Assembly: GCA_003646525.1 (NCBI GenBank)
Contig: QMKU01000062.1
Coordinates: forward strand, 1-7,199
Reading direction: 5' to 3'
Origin: Campylobacterota bacterium
GTDB taxonomy: Bacteria > Campylobacterota > Campylobacteria > Campylobacterales > Sulfurovaceae
Length of the DNA stretch: 7,199 nucleotides
Every line of letters starts with the position of its first letter. Position 1 is the first letter of the stretch. The position numbers and the translations under genes are program-made. The notes under the pieces were generated by a model, which was not told the origin of the DNA, searched no databases, and saw nothing but the letters and a program-made list of their open reading frames with translations. Positions 1-5,196 of the stretch are shown here, one piece after another.

Positions 1-942
1 AAAAAAGATATAAAGACTCTCTCTAATAGTAATATTTTACTCTGCGAAGATAATATAGTAAACCAAGAGATAGTTGTAGGACTGCTAGAGGGAAGTGGCA
101 TAAATATTGATATTGCACTTAATGGAGAAGAGGCTGTTAGAATATTTAAAAGTAATAGCACTCAATATGAATTAATCTTAATGGATTTGCAGATGCCAAT
201 TATGGATGGATATGAGGCAACTAAATTAATAAGAGAAATAGATAATAATATCCCCATATTAGCCCTAAGTGCTAATGCAACACAAGAAGATTTACTCAAA
301 ACAAAAGCAGTTGGTATGAATGAGCATCTTACTAAACCGATTGAAATTAATACATTTTATGAGATGTTGCTAAAGTATATTTCAAAAAAAGTTGATAGTT
401 CAGAGTTTACCAATATAGATTCAAATGTAGGTATCCAACATTTAGATGGCAATAAAAAATTATATTTGAAAATACTTGGTAATTTTAAAGATACCTATGA
501 GGATATGAATTTCAATGATTTAGATGATGAAGAGTTTAGAAGGGTAATCCATACCATGAAAGGTTTAAGTGCAAATATTGGTGCAATCTCTTTGCATAAA
601 ATATCTATAGAGTTAGATAAAACTCAAGATAAGCTTTTGCTTCCAAAATTTTGTGAAGAGCTGAGTAAAGTTTTAGATGAGCTAAAAGATATAGAAGATT
701 TAGATACAAAATCGGATGATTCTGGTTCTGTCATTGATGATGCAGAAAGAAAGATTCTTTTTTCAAAACTAAAAATGGTGATAAAAAGTAAAAAACCAAA
801 AGAGTGTAACTTAGTAATTGGGGAGATACAAACACATCAACTCTCAGATGAGGATGAACGATTTTTTAATAAGATAAAAATTTTAGTACAAAACTATAAA
901 TATAATGAAGCAATTGATTTAGTGGAGGGATTAAAACAGTGA
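1..942 (+). CDS. Hybrid sensor kinase C-terminus (REC-HPt), 5' partial
   Basis: The reading frame is open from the first base, so the visible 313 codons are the C-terminal part of a larger protein; the ATG at 181 lies inside the receiver domain and is not the start. Numbering from base 1, residues about 11-125 form a receiver domain with acidic pair E16-D17, phospho-acceptor D62 (in DLQMP), switch S90 and conserved K112 (in TKP). Residues about 145-235 form an HPt domain with phospho-histidine H184 in the HTMKG motif. An acidic, helical tail follows. The REC-HPt order is typical of the end of a hybrid histidine kinase, with the kinase core upstream of the window; a stand-alone REC-HPt protein is possible. 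The stop overlaps the next gene, so the HPt may pass phosphate to the receiver of that protein (inference). The domain calls are firm; the full architecture is not visible. Confidence 0.9.
   Translation, partial: KKDIKTLSNSNILLCEDNIVNQEIVVGLLEGSGINIDIALNGEEAVRIFKSNSTQYELILMDLQMPIMDGYEATKLIREIDNNIPILALSANATQEDLLKTKAVGMNEHLTKPIEINTFYEMLLKYISKKVDSSEFTNIDSNVGIQHLDGNKKLYLKILGNFKDTYEDMNFNDLDDEEFRRVIHTMKGLSANIGAISLHKISIELDKTQDKLLLPKFCEELSKVLDELKDIEDLDTKSDDSGSVIDDAERKILFSKLKMVIKSKKPKECNLVIGEIQTHQLSDEDERFFNKIKILVQNYKYNEAIDLVEGLKQ
924..930 (+). promoter_or_regulatory. Shine-Dalgarno site fixing the GTG start at 939
   Basis: GGAGGGA lies inside the last codons of the upstream gene, 8 bases before GTG at 939. 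It supports GTG as the start of the REC-kinase. The start overlaps the previous stop codon as GTGA (939-942), the usual layout for translational coupling. Confidence 0.75.
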
Positions 943-2105
943 AAAATGCAATAATTCTGGTCATAGATGATGCTAAAGCAAATATAGATACCTTCATAGA
1001 ACTTTTAAGTGTAGAGTATGAAGTATTAGCTGCTATTAATGGTTTGGATGGTTTAGAAGTAGTAGCTGACAATCAGGTAGATCTGATTTTACTTGATGTT
1101 AATATGCCAAATATGAATGGCTATGAAGTATCTAAAATTTTAAAATCCAAGGATGATACAAAAAATATTCCTATTATATTTATAACAGTAAATGACAATG
1201 AAAACAGTATAGAAAAGGCCTATGATGCAGGTGCTGCAGACTATATAGTAAATCCTTTTAAACCAAAAGAGTTAAAAGCTAGAGTAAAAACCCAATTGAA
1301 TTTATTGAAAAAAACTAGAGAGCTAGCTGAGCTAAATGCCTCTTTGGAACAAAAGGTAAAACAGGAGGTTGAAAAAAATCGCATAAAAGACCAGCATATG
1401 ATTCAACAAGCTAAATTTGCACAGATGGGAGAGATGTTGAGCATGATAGCTCATCAATGGAGACAGCCACTCGCGGCCATAAGTGCCACAAGTGCAAGCT
1501 TGGAGTTAAAGAGTATATTAGGCAAAGCTGATAGCAAGACTATAGTAATGTATACTAAAAATATATCAGATTATTCTCAGCATCTAAGTTCAACTATAGA
1601 TGATTTTAGAACTTTTTTTAAACCAGATAAACAAAAAAGTGAAAGTTCATATAGTAAAATATTGGATTCTGTATTTGGAATTATAGAGATATCCTTGAAA
1701 AATAAAAATATAAAATTGATTAAAGAGTTAAACTTAGAAATTAAATTTGTAACCCATATAAATGAGCTAAAACAGGTGATTTTAAATCTTATAAAAAATG
1801 CAGAAGATATACTTATTGAAAAAGAAGTTAAAGACCCATATATTAAAATATCTACTTATAGCAAAGATGATAAATATATATTGGAAGTAAGTGATAATGG
1901 TGGAGGAGTAGCTGAAGATATATTGCCTAAGATATTTGATGCATATTTTTCAACAAAGTTAGACAAAGGGGGTACAGGTCTAGGGCTTTATATGAGTAAA
2001 ATGATCATTGATGATCATTGTTCTGGTAAGCTTAGCGTGTCAAATGATGAATTTGGTGCCGTATTTTGTATAGAGTTGCGTAGCGTACACACTTCACACT
2101 TTTAG
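939..2105 (+). CDS. Response regulator-fused sensor histidine kinase (REC-HisKA-HATPase_c)
   Basis: A soluble 388-residue two-component protein with no transmembrane segment. Residues 4-120 are a receiver domain with D10-D11, phospho-acceptor D53 (LLDVNMP) and T83. A helical linker (about 120-160) leads to the dimerisation/H-box helix with phospho-histidine H172 in AHQWRQPL. The ATPase domain shows the N-box with N287, the G1 box D319-N-G-G-G, F333 and the G2 box GGTGLGL at 344-350. The receiver lacks the near-invariant Lys: residue 105 is Asn (AAT at 1251-1253) in the context IVNPF. The GTG start is backed by a Shine-Dalgarno site and a 4-base overlap with the upstream REC-HPt gene, which points to one phosphorelay. 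The last residues after CIEL (RSVHTSHF) look like a foreign tail: the stop lies in a short tandem repeat 4 bases before a mobile-element relic. Confidence 0.93.
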   Translation: MKNAIILVIDDAKANIDTFIELLSVEYEVLAAINGLDGLEVVADNQVDLILLDVNMPNMNGYEVSKILKSKDDTKNIPIIFITVNDNENSIEKAYDAGAADYIVNPFKPKELKARVKTQLNLLKKTRELAELNASLEQKVKQEVEKNRIKDQHMIQQAKFAQMGEMLSMIAHQWRQPLAAISATSASLELKSILGKADSKTIVMYTKNISDYSQHLSSTIDDFRTFFKPDKQKSESSYSKILDSVFGIIEISLKNKNIKLIKELNLEIKFVTHINELKQVILNLIKNAEDILIEKEVKDPYIKISTYSKDDKYILEVSDNGGGVAEDILPKIFDAYFSTKLDKGGTGLGLYMSKMIIDDHCSGKLSVSNDEFGAVFCIELRSVHTSHF

Positions 2106-2114
2106 CACTTTTAG
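2097..2114 (+). repeat. 9-bp perfect tandem repeat at the kinase/element junction
   Basis: CACTTTTAG occurs twice back to back (2097-2105 and 2106-2114). The first copy supplies the kinase stop codon; the second runs into the left inverted-repeat arm of the neighbouring element. It probably marks a junction made when the element arrived or decayed. No matching copy lies beyond the right arm, so it is not a target-site duplication around the element. Confidence 0.7.
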
Positions 2115-2131
2115 GGTCAGGTGTCTACCCA
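2110..2131 (+). repeat. Left arm of 22-bp perfect inverted repeat
   Basis: The core is GGGTCAGGTGTCTACCC (2114-2130). It is the exact reverse complement of 2216-2237. The ends GGGT and ACCC can pair within the arm. It begins 4 bases after the kinase stop. Confidence 0.95.
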
Positions 2132-2230
2132 CTACTTAAGCCAAAAGAGATAGCATCAAGAAACTCTGCTATAATAAAGGCATTAAATGATGGCTATACA
2201 CAAGCTGAAATAGAATGGGTAGACACCTGA
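2132..2230 (+). pseudogene. Remnant of REP-associated (Y1) transposase C-terminus
   Basis: This frame reads for 32 codons to TGA at 2228-2230 with no start codon or Shine-Dalgarno site. It contains NSAIIKALNDGYTQAEI, which looks like the first part of a C-terminal helix-turn-helix such as those ending many REP-associated IS200-like transposases (recognised by pattern; no search was run). The expected second recognition helix is missing: the frame passes straight into the right repeat arm and ends EWVDT. The catalytic HUH domain and Tyr region are absent. It is therefore a dead fragment kept between the two arms. The alternative is that the similarity is a chance feature of non-coding element sequence. 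Confidence 0.5.
2167..2175 (+). promoter_or_regulatory. Extended -10 promoter inside the element, facing lsrK
   Basis: TGCTATAAT is a perfect extended -10 (TGnTATAAT). No good -35 hexamer lies 16-18 bases upstream (2147-2152 reads GAGATA), but extended -10 promoters often work without one. A transcript would start near 2182, carry only the right repeat arm in its leader, and read lsrK at 2270. No other convincing promoter is seen between the kinase stop and lsrK. Activity is inferred. Confidence 0.45.
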
Positions 2231-2237
2231 CCCTAAA
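2216..2237 (-). repeat. Right arm of 22-bp perfect inverted repeat
   Basis: It contains GGGTAGACACCTGACCC (2217-2233) and is the exact reverse complement of 2110-2131. It can fold alone (GGGT with ACCC) or with the left arm. It ends 32 bases before the lsrK start. Confidence 0.95.
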
Positions 2238-2258
2238 GAACAAGTAAAAACACAGAAC

Positions 2259-2263
2259 AGGAG
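2259..2263 (+). promoter_or_regulatory. Shine-Dalgarno site for lsrK (GTG start)
   Basis: AGGAG lies 6 bases before GTG at 2270. It selects this start over the in-frame ATG at 2282, which would cut into the strand just before the phosphate-binding loop. Confidence 0.8.
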
Positions 2264-2269
2264 TTAATA

Positions 2270-3835
2270 GTGGCATATCTAATGACGATAGATGCAGGGA
2301 CGGGGTCTGTTCGTGCGGTGATATTCGATGAAGAGGGGTGGCAGGTCTCTGTGGGGCAGCGTGAGTGGTCGCATTTGGCTGAGGATGGGGTGATTGACTC
2401 TATGGGGTTTGATTTTCGGACAAATTGGAAGATCACTTCAGAGTGTATACGAGAGGCAATCACGCTTGCACAGATGGGTACTGAGGATATTTTGGCTGTG
2501 ACTGCTTCATCGATGCGCGAAGGGATCATACTCTATGATGCAGAGGGTAGGGAGCTGTGGGGTGTTGCCAATGTGGATGCTCGTGCATCGGCGGAAGTAA
2601 AAGAGCTCAAGGAGATATTTTCTAGTATCGAAGAAGAGTTCTATCGAGAATCAGGACAGACTTTTGCTTTGGGTGCGTTGCCTCGACTTCTTTGGGTCAA
2701 AAAACATCGACCCGATATCTATGAAAAAACAGCCACACTCTCGATGATCAGCGATTGGGTGCTGGCGAAACTCTCAGGGGTTATCGCTACTGATCCCTCC
2801 AATGCTGGAACGACAGGAATATTTTCTCTCACCAAACGACAATGGGAGAGAGGACAAGCCAGACGAGTGGGTCTCAAAGATGATATTTTTCCTCCTGTCT
2901 ATGAGCCTTCTGAAGTGATCGGTGAAGTGACGAGAAAAGCAAGTGATGAGACAGGACTTGCCTTGGGAACCAAAGTCGTGATGGGTGGAGGTGATGTCCA
3001 GCTAGGTTCGGCAGGTTTGGGTGTGATACGAGAGGGCGAAAGTGCTATACTCGGAGGAAGCTTTTGGCAGCAGATCGTAAATATAGACAGATCCGTGATA
3101 CCACCAGAGGATATGAAACTGCGTATCAATCCGCATGTGGTTAGCGGTCTTTCTCAGGCAGAAGGAATCACCTTTTTTAGTGGATTGATCATGCGATGGT
3201 TTCGGGATGCTTTTTGTGACCGCGAGAAGATCGAAGCAGACGAAAGAGGGATTGATGCCTATGAAGTACTCGAAGAGATGGCTGCCAAGGTACCAATAGG
3301 TTCGCATGGGATTGTACCGATCTTCTCTGATACGATGAAGTATGGCAAGTGGTATCATGCCAGTCCTTCATTTCTCAATCTAAGTCTTGATCCATCGATT
3401 TGTAACAGGGCTAGCATGTTTAGAAGTTTGGAAGAGAATGCCGCGATCGTCTCTGCGATCAACTTGGAAGATATAGCTTCCTTTTCAGGTATCAGGAGTG
3501 ATACTTTGACATTTGCAGGAGGCGCGAGCAATGGTAAGCTCTGGTCACAGATTCTCGCTGATGTGACAGGTAGAGAGATCCGTATACCTATCGTCAAAGA
3601 GGCAACTTCCCTCGGTGGTGCGATGATGGCAGGGGTTGGGGTCGGTATCTATGAGGATATCGATGAGGCGGCTAGAGAGCTTGTTCGATGGGAGCGAACT
3701 GTCGAACCAAATCGAGAGAACTTCGCAAAATATCAAGAGATCAAAGCACAGTGGCAGGAGATCTATGCTGCACAGTTGGCTCTAGTAGATCGTGGTTTAC
3801 TCACTTCGCTGTGGAAAGCACCAGGGATTTTGTAG
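2270..3835 (+). CDS. lsrK: Autoinducer-2 kinase (FGGY family)
   Basis: LsrK phosphorylates the C5 hydroxyl of imported open-chain AI-2 (DPD) with ATP in the cytoplasm, trapping the signal. The 521-residue protein matches remembered E. coli LsrK (530 aa) along its length: DAGTGS at 8-13 (phosphate-binding loop), the SMREGI and NVDARA segments, DPSNAGTTG, catalytic-region GGGDVQLG with D242, GGSFWQQ, NPHV, MRWFRDAFC, PIFSD, SLEENAAIVSA, the second ATP-binding motif FAGGASNGKLWSQILADV at about 415-432, and the C-terminal GLLTSLWKAPG. Start: GTG at 2270 with AGGAG at 2259-2263, 6 bases upstream. GC is far above the AT-rich kinases to the left and fic to the right, suggesting recent acquisition. 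No lsrR, lsrACDB, lsrF or lsrG lies in the window, so it looks orphaned here. No frameshift is seen. Confidence 0.94.
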   Translation: MAYLMTIDAGTGSVRAVIFDEEGWQVSVGQREWSHLAEDGVIDSMGFDFRTNWKITSECIREAITLAQMGTEDILAVTASSMREGIILYDAEGRELWGVANVDARASAEVKELKEIFSSIEEEFYRESGQTFALGALPRLLWVKKHRPDIYEKTATLSMISDWVLAKLSGVIATDPSNAGTTGIFSLTKRQWERGQARRVGLKDDIFPPVYEPSEVIGEVTRKASDETGLALGTKVVMGGGDVQLGSAGLGVIREGESAILGGSFWQQIVNIDRSVIPPEDMKLRINPHVVSGLSQAEGITFFSGLIMRWFRDAFCDREKIEADERGIDAYEVLEEMAAKVPIGSHGIVPIFSDTMKYGKWYHASPSFLNLSLDPSICNRASMFRSLEENAAIVSAINLEDIASFSGIRSDTLTFAGGASNGKLWSQILADVTGREIRIPIVKEATSLGGAMMAGVGVGIYEDIDEAARELVRWERTVEPNRENFAKYQEIKAQWQEIYAAQLALVDRGLLTSLWKAPGIL

Positions 3836-3923
3836 GTTAGCCTCATGCCAATGAAATAATAAATTTCAGAGATGGTTCAGCTAAAAAGTGTCCGAATTTT
3901 TTCTTATATCGCAATGGTCTCCA

Positions 3924-4718
3924 CTACTTTCTAAAGCTAGTCTCATTTTCTCTTGATTCCTCAATCTCTACTATCATCTCAATTACTTTTTTATAACTAT
4001 GAATAAAATACTTTTTAAATAAAGTATAGTTACCAGTTTCATAGTAAGTTACAATTGATTTTAAATACTCTTTTACACTCTCTTCGTCAGGTATATATAT
4101 CATATTTAATGTATCTTTTAAAACTACATTTAACATCATTCTGGCAGTTCTTTTATTACAATCTGTAAAATATTGAAGGTATGCTAAGTTATTATGAACA
4201 TATAAAGCTTTGTTAAATGGATCTTCTATTGTATTAGCTATTTTAAATAAATAATTTAATTCATCCTCTAACTTTTCTTTAGTAGCTAACGGTATGTAGT
4301 TACATCCTGTTATCATAACTTCACTATCTCGTGGTACGGCTCGTCTATTTTCAACCACCATCTCAGCAGACAAGATATAGTGTAAATCTTTTAAAATTTG
4401 TTTAGATGGCTTTAAATCTTTAGTTATAAACATTTCATAGGCATCTCTAAGATTTAAAATCATTTTTGCATCACTATATTTTTTACCACCTGCTGTTCTT
4501 CCGTATTCTATTAAAGCTTGCGTGTCTAGCTTGTCATAGGTATTGCCTTCTATAAGTGCAGATGTATGGATAAAATCTAATCCAAATTTATCTATATAGC
4601 TTTTATTGTTTAAAAACTTTTCTAGTGAAACTTTTTGATTTAGCTCTTCTAAAAGTTTTATCTCATTTGGTATGAATATATCTGTATTATCTAAATAGTT
4701 TGGATTGTAAGTTATCAT
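3924..4718 (-). CDS. Fic/DOC-fold protein with degenerate catalytic motif
   Basis: A 264-residue Fic-family protein. Active members move AMP or other nucleotide/phosphate moieties onto target proteins using the motif HPFx(D/E)GNGRxxR. Here the loop (residues 182-193) reads QYFTDCNKRTAR: the catalytic His is Gln182 and the two Gly are Cys and Lys, while F184, D186, N188, R190 and R193 remain. An N-terminal SALIEG (53-58) fits the (S/T)xxxE(G/N) inhibitory helix, as in Fic proteins that carry their own inhibitor. No HTH or other added domain is obvious. Start: ATG at 4718, with AGGAG 8 bases upstream, is preferred to GTG at 4742, which lies upstream of that Shine-Dalgarno. It is convergent with lsrK and downstream of tRNA-Ser. 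The fold is confident. Canonical AMPylation is doubtful because of Gln182, so it may bind nucleotide or protein without that chemistry. Confidence 0.88.
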   Translation of the reverse strand: MITYNPNYLDNTDIFIPNEIKLLEELNQKVSLEKFLNNKSYIDKFGLDFIHTSALIEGNTYDKLDTQALIEYGRTAGGKKYSDAKMILNLRDAYEMFITKDLKPSKQILKDLHYILSAEMVVENRRAVPRDSEVMITGCNYIPLATKEKLEDELNYLFKIANTIEDPFNKALYVHNNLAYLQYFTDCNKRTARMMLNVVLKDTLNMIYIPDEESVKEYLKSIVTYYETGNYTLFKKYFIHSYKKVIEMIVEIEESRENETSFRK

Positions 4719-4726
4719 TTGTTTAT

Positions 4727-4731
4727 CTCCT
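4727..4731 (-). promoter_or_regulatory. Shine-Dalgarno site fixing the fic start at 4718
   Basis: On the minus strand AGGAG stands 8 bases before ATG at 4718. It falls inside the frame that would begin at GTG 4742, which argues for the shorter 264-residue product. Confidence 0.8.
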
Positions 4732-4743
4732 AATTGTTTCACT

Positions 4744-4784
4744 AATGGTGTATTTTCATTTTAAGCTAAAAATGGGTATTTTCA
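4744..4784. repeat. Operator-like direct repeats and palindrome at the fic promoter
   Basis: AATGGTGTATTTTCA (4744-4758) and AATGGGTATTTTCA (4771-4784) are near-identical direct repeats that differ by one inserted base, about 26-27 bases (2.5 helical turns) apart. Between and partly over them lies a near-palindrome, read on the minus strand as CATTTTTAGCTTAAAATG (4774-4757), with one mismatched pair. The sites cover the -35, the -10 and the likely start of transcription. This is the layout of a repressor-controlled promoter. The regulator is unknown and not in the window. Confidence 0.55.
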
Positions 4785-4785
4785 A
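4758..4785 (-). promoter_or_regulatory. Candidate sigma-70 promoter of the fic gene
   Basis: On the minus strand TTGAAA (4785-4780) and TAAAAT (4763-4758) are separated by 16 bases. The predicted transcript starts near 4751 and leaves a leader of about 30 bases before ATG 4718. The elements overlap direct repeats and a palindrome, so the promoter is probably regulated. Confidence 0.5.
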
Positions 4786-4834
4786 TGTGATGCTGAATGG
4801 TTACAAAGTATGATTTAATTAGGTATTTGAGGTA

Positions 4835-4925
4835 TGGCGGACAGTGAGAGATTCGAACTCTCGGTACCGTTACCAGTACGCATCCTTAGCAGGGATGTGG
4901 TTTCAGCCAACTCACCCAACTGTCC
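4835..4925 (-). tRNA. tRNA-Ser (anticodon GCU)
   Basis: On the minus strand the acceptor arm GGACAGT (4925-4919) pairs with ACTGTCC (4845-4839), followed by discriminator G73 and an encoded CCA (4837-4835). The anticodon stem CATCC/GGATG encloses loop CTGCTAA, giving anticodon GCU (4890-4888), which reads AGC/AGU. A long variable arm (GTAC...GTAC) marks it as serine. The T arm is GAGAG-TTCGAAT-CTCTC. The 91-base length is normal for a class II tRNA. A fic gene lies 117 bases downstream on the same strand, and no clear terminator is seen between them. Confidence 0.96.
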
Positions 4926-4937
4926 TTGTGAAATGCG

Positions 4938-4943
4938 ATTATA
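4938..4943 (-). promoter_or_regulatory. -10 element of the tRNA-Ser promoter
   Basis: A perfect TATAAT on the minus strand ends 12 bases before the mature tRNA 5' end, a normal distance for a short tRNA leader. The -35 region is AT-rich and weak. Confidence 0.6.
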
Positions 4944-5015
4944 GTAGATAATAGTTTAGAAAATACTTAAAACCATACTCAATATTGGACAATTCACCTC
5001 AAGAAATGAATTTTT

Positions 5016-5024
5016 TGTTAGAAT
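5016..5024 (+). promoter_or_regulatory. Extended -10 promoter of the two-gene unit at 5046-6435
   Basis: TGTTAGAAT fits TGnTAnAAT, with a T-tract (5011-5016) directly upstream, as in many Campylobacterota promoters. No -35 is seen at the usual spacing. Transcription would start near 5031, and AAGGA (5036-5040) then lies 5 bases before ATG 5046. It diverges from the tRNA promoter; both share the 4926-5045 gap. Confidence 0.5.
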
Positions 5025-5045
5025 ATTGATAAAACAAGGATAATT

Positions 5046-5186
5046 ATGAAAAAATTTACACCTTTGCTAATCCTGTCTATCTTCTTGATAGGGGTTGTAT
5101 GGATGATATTTGGAATTAAAAACGCTATGGATGTCTCAGATCATACCAAGGTCAAAAAGAGACAAGTCATAAACGAGAGTAAGTAG
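5046..5186 (+). CDS. Small single-span membrane protein, 46 aa, unknown function
   Basis: A short ORF that standard length cut-offs would miss. ATG at 5046 has AAGGA 5 bases upstream and a candidate extended -10 promoter just before it. The protein has a short basic N-terminus (MKK), one hydrophobic helix at about residues 5-24 (FTPLLILSIFLIGVVWMIFG) and a polar, Lys-rich tail ending VINESK. The helix is not followed by a signal-peptidase or lipobox site, so it is more likely a membrane anchor than a signal peptide. The stop is 10 bases before the next gene, which has no Shine-Dalgarno of its own, so the two are probably co-translated. I recognise no family. A role with the downstream exported protein is inferred from position only. 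Confidence 0.65.
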   Translation: MKKFTPLLILSIFLIGVVWMIFGIKNAMDVSDHTKVKKRQVINESK

Positions 5187-5196
5187 TCCTCCACAG

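Larger units (their letters stand above)
2110..2237. mobile_element. 128-bp REP/BIME-like or MITE-like element relic
   Basis: Two 22-bp arms (2110-2131 and 2216-2237) are perfect reverse complements around 84 bp of unique sequence. Each arm is itself an imperfect palindrome (GGGT, 9-base loop, ACCC), as in REP units handled by REP-associated tyrosine transposases of the Y1/IS200-like family. The interior holds a coding scrap resembling the C-terminal DNA-binding tail of such a transposase, so the element is probably an internally deleted copy of a transposase gene between its own REP ends. No target duplication is seen, as expected for Y1 transposition. It sits between the kinase stop and lsrK. 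A MITE of a DDE transposon is the alternative. The repeat structure is certain; the family is inferred. Confidence 0.65.

Noticed and set aside
866..1072. Minus-strand 68-codon frame over the junction of the two signalling genes
   Set aside because: It is antisense to two confident coding regions and has no supporting start signal or recognisable domain.
2233..2529. Minus-strand reading frame opposite the lsrK start, and other antisense frames across lsrK
   Set aside because: They lie opposite a strongly recognised kinase, show low-complexity Ser/Pro-rich translations and have no ribosome site. They are coding shadows.
3852..3902. Possible terminator between convergent lsrK and fic: TGAAAT-AATAA-ATTTCA hairpin (3852-3868) and a T6 run at 3897-3902
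   Set aside because: The stem is six A/T-rich pairs with no adjoining T-tract, and the T6 run has no GC-rich stem before it, so neither forms a credible intrinsic terminator.
4719..4742. Longer fic start at GTG 4742 (8 extra residues)
   Set aside because: The clear AGGAG lies within this extension and is correctly spaced only for ATG 4718.
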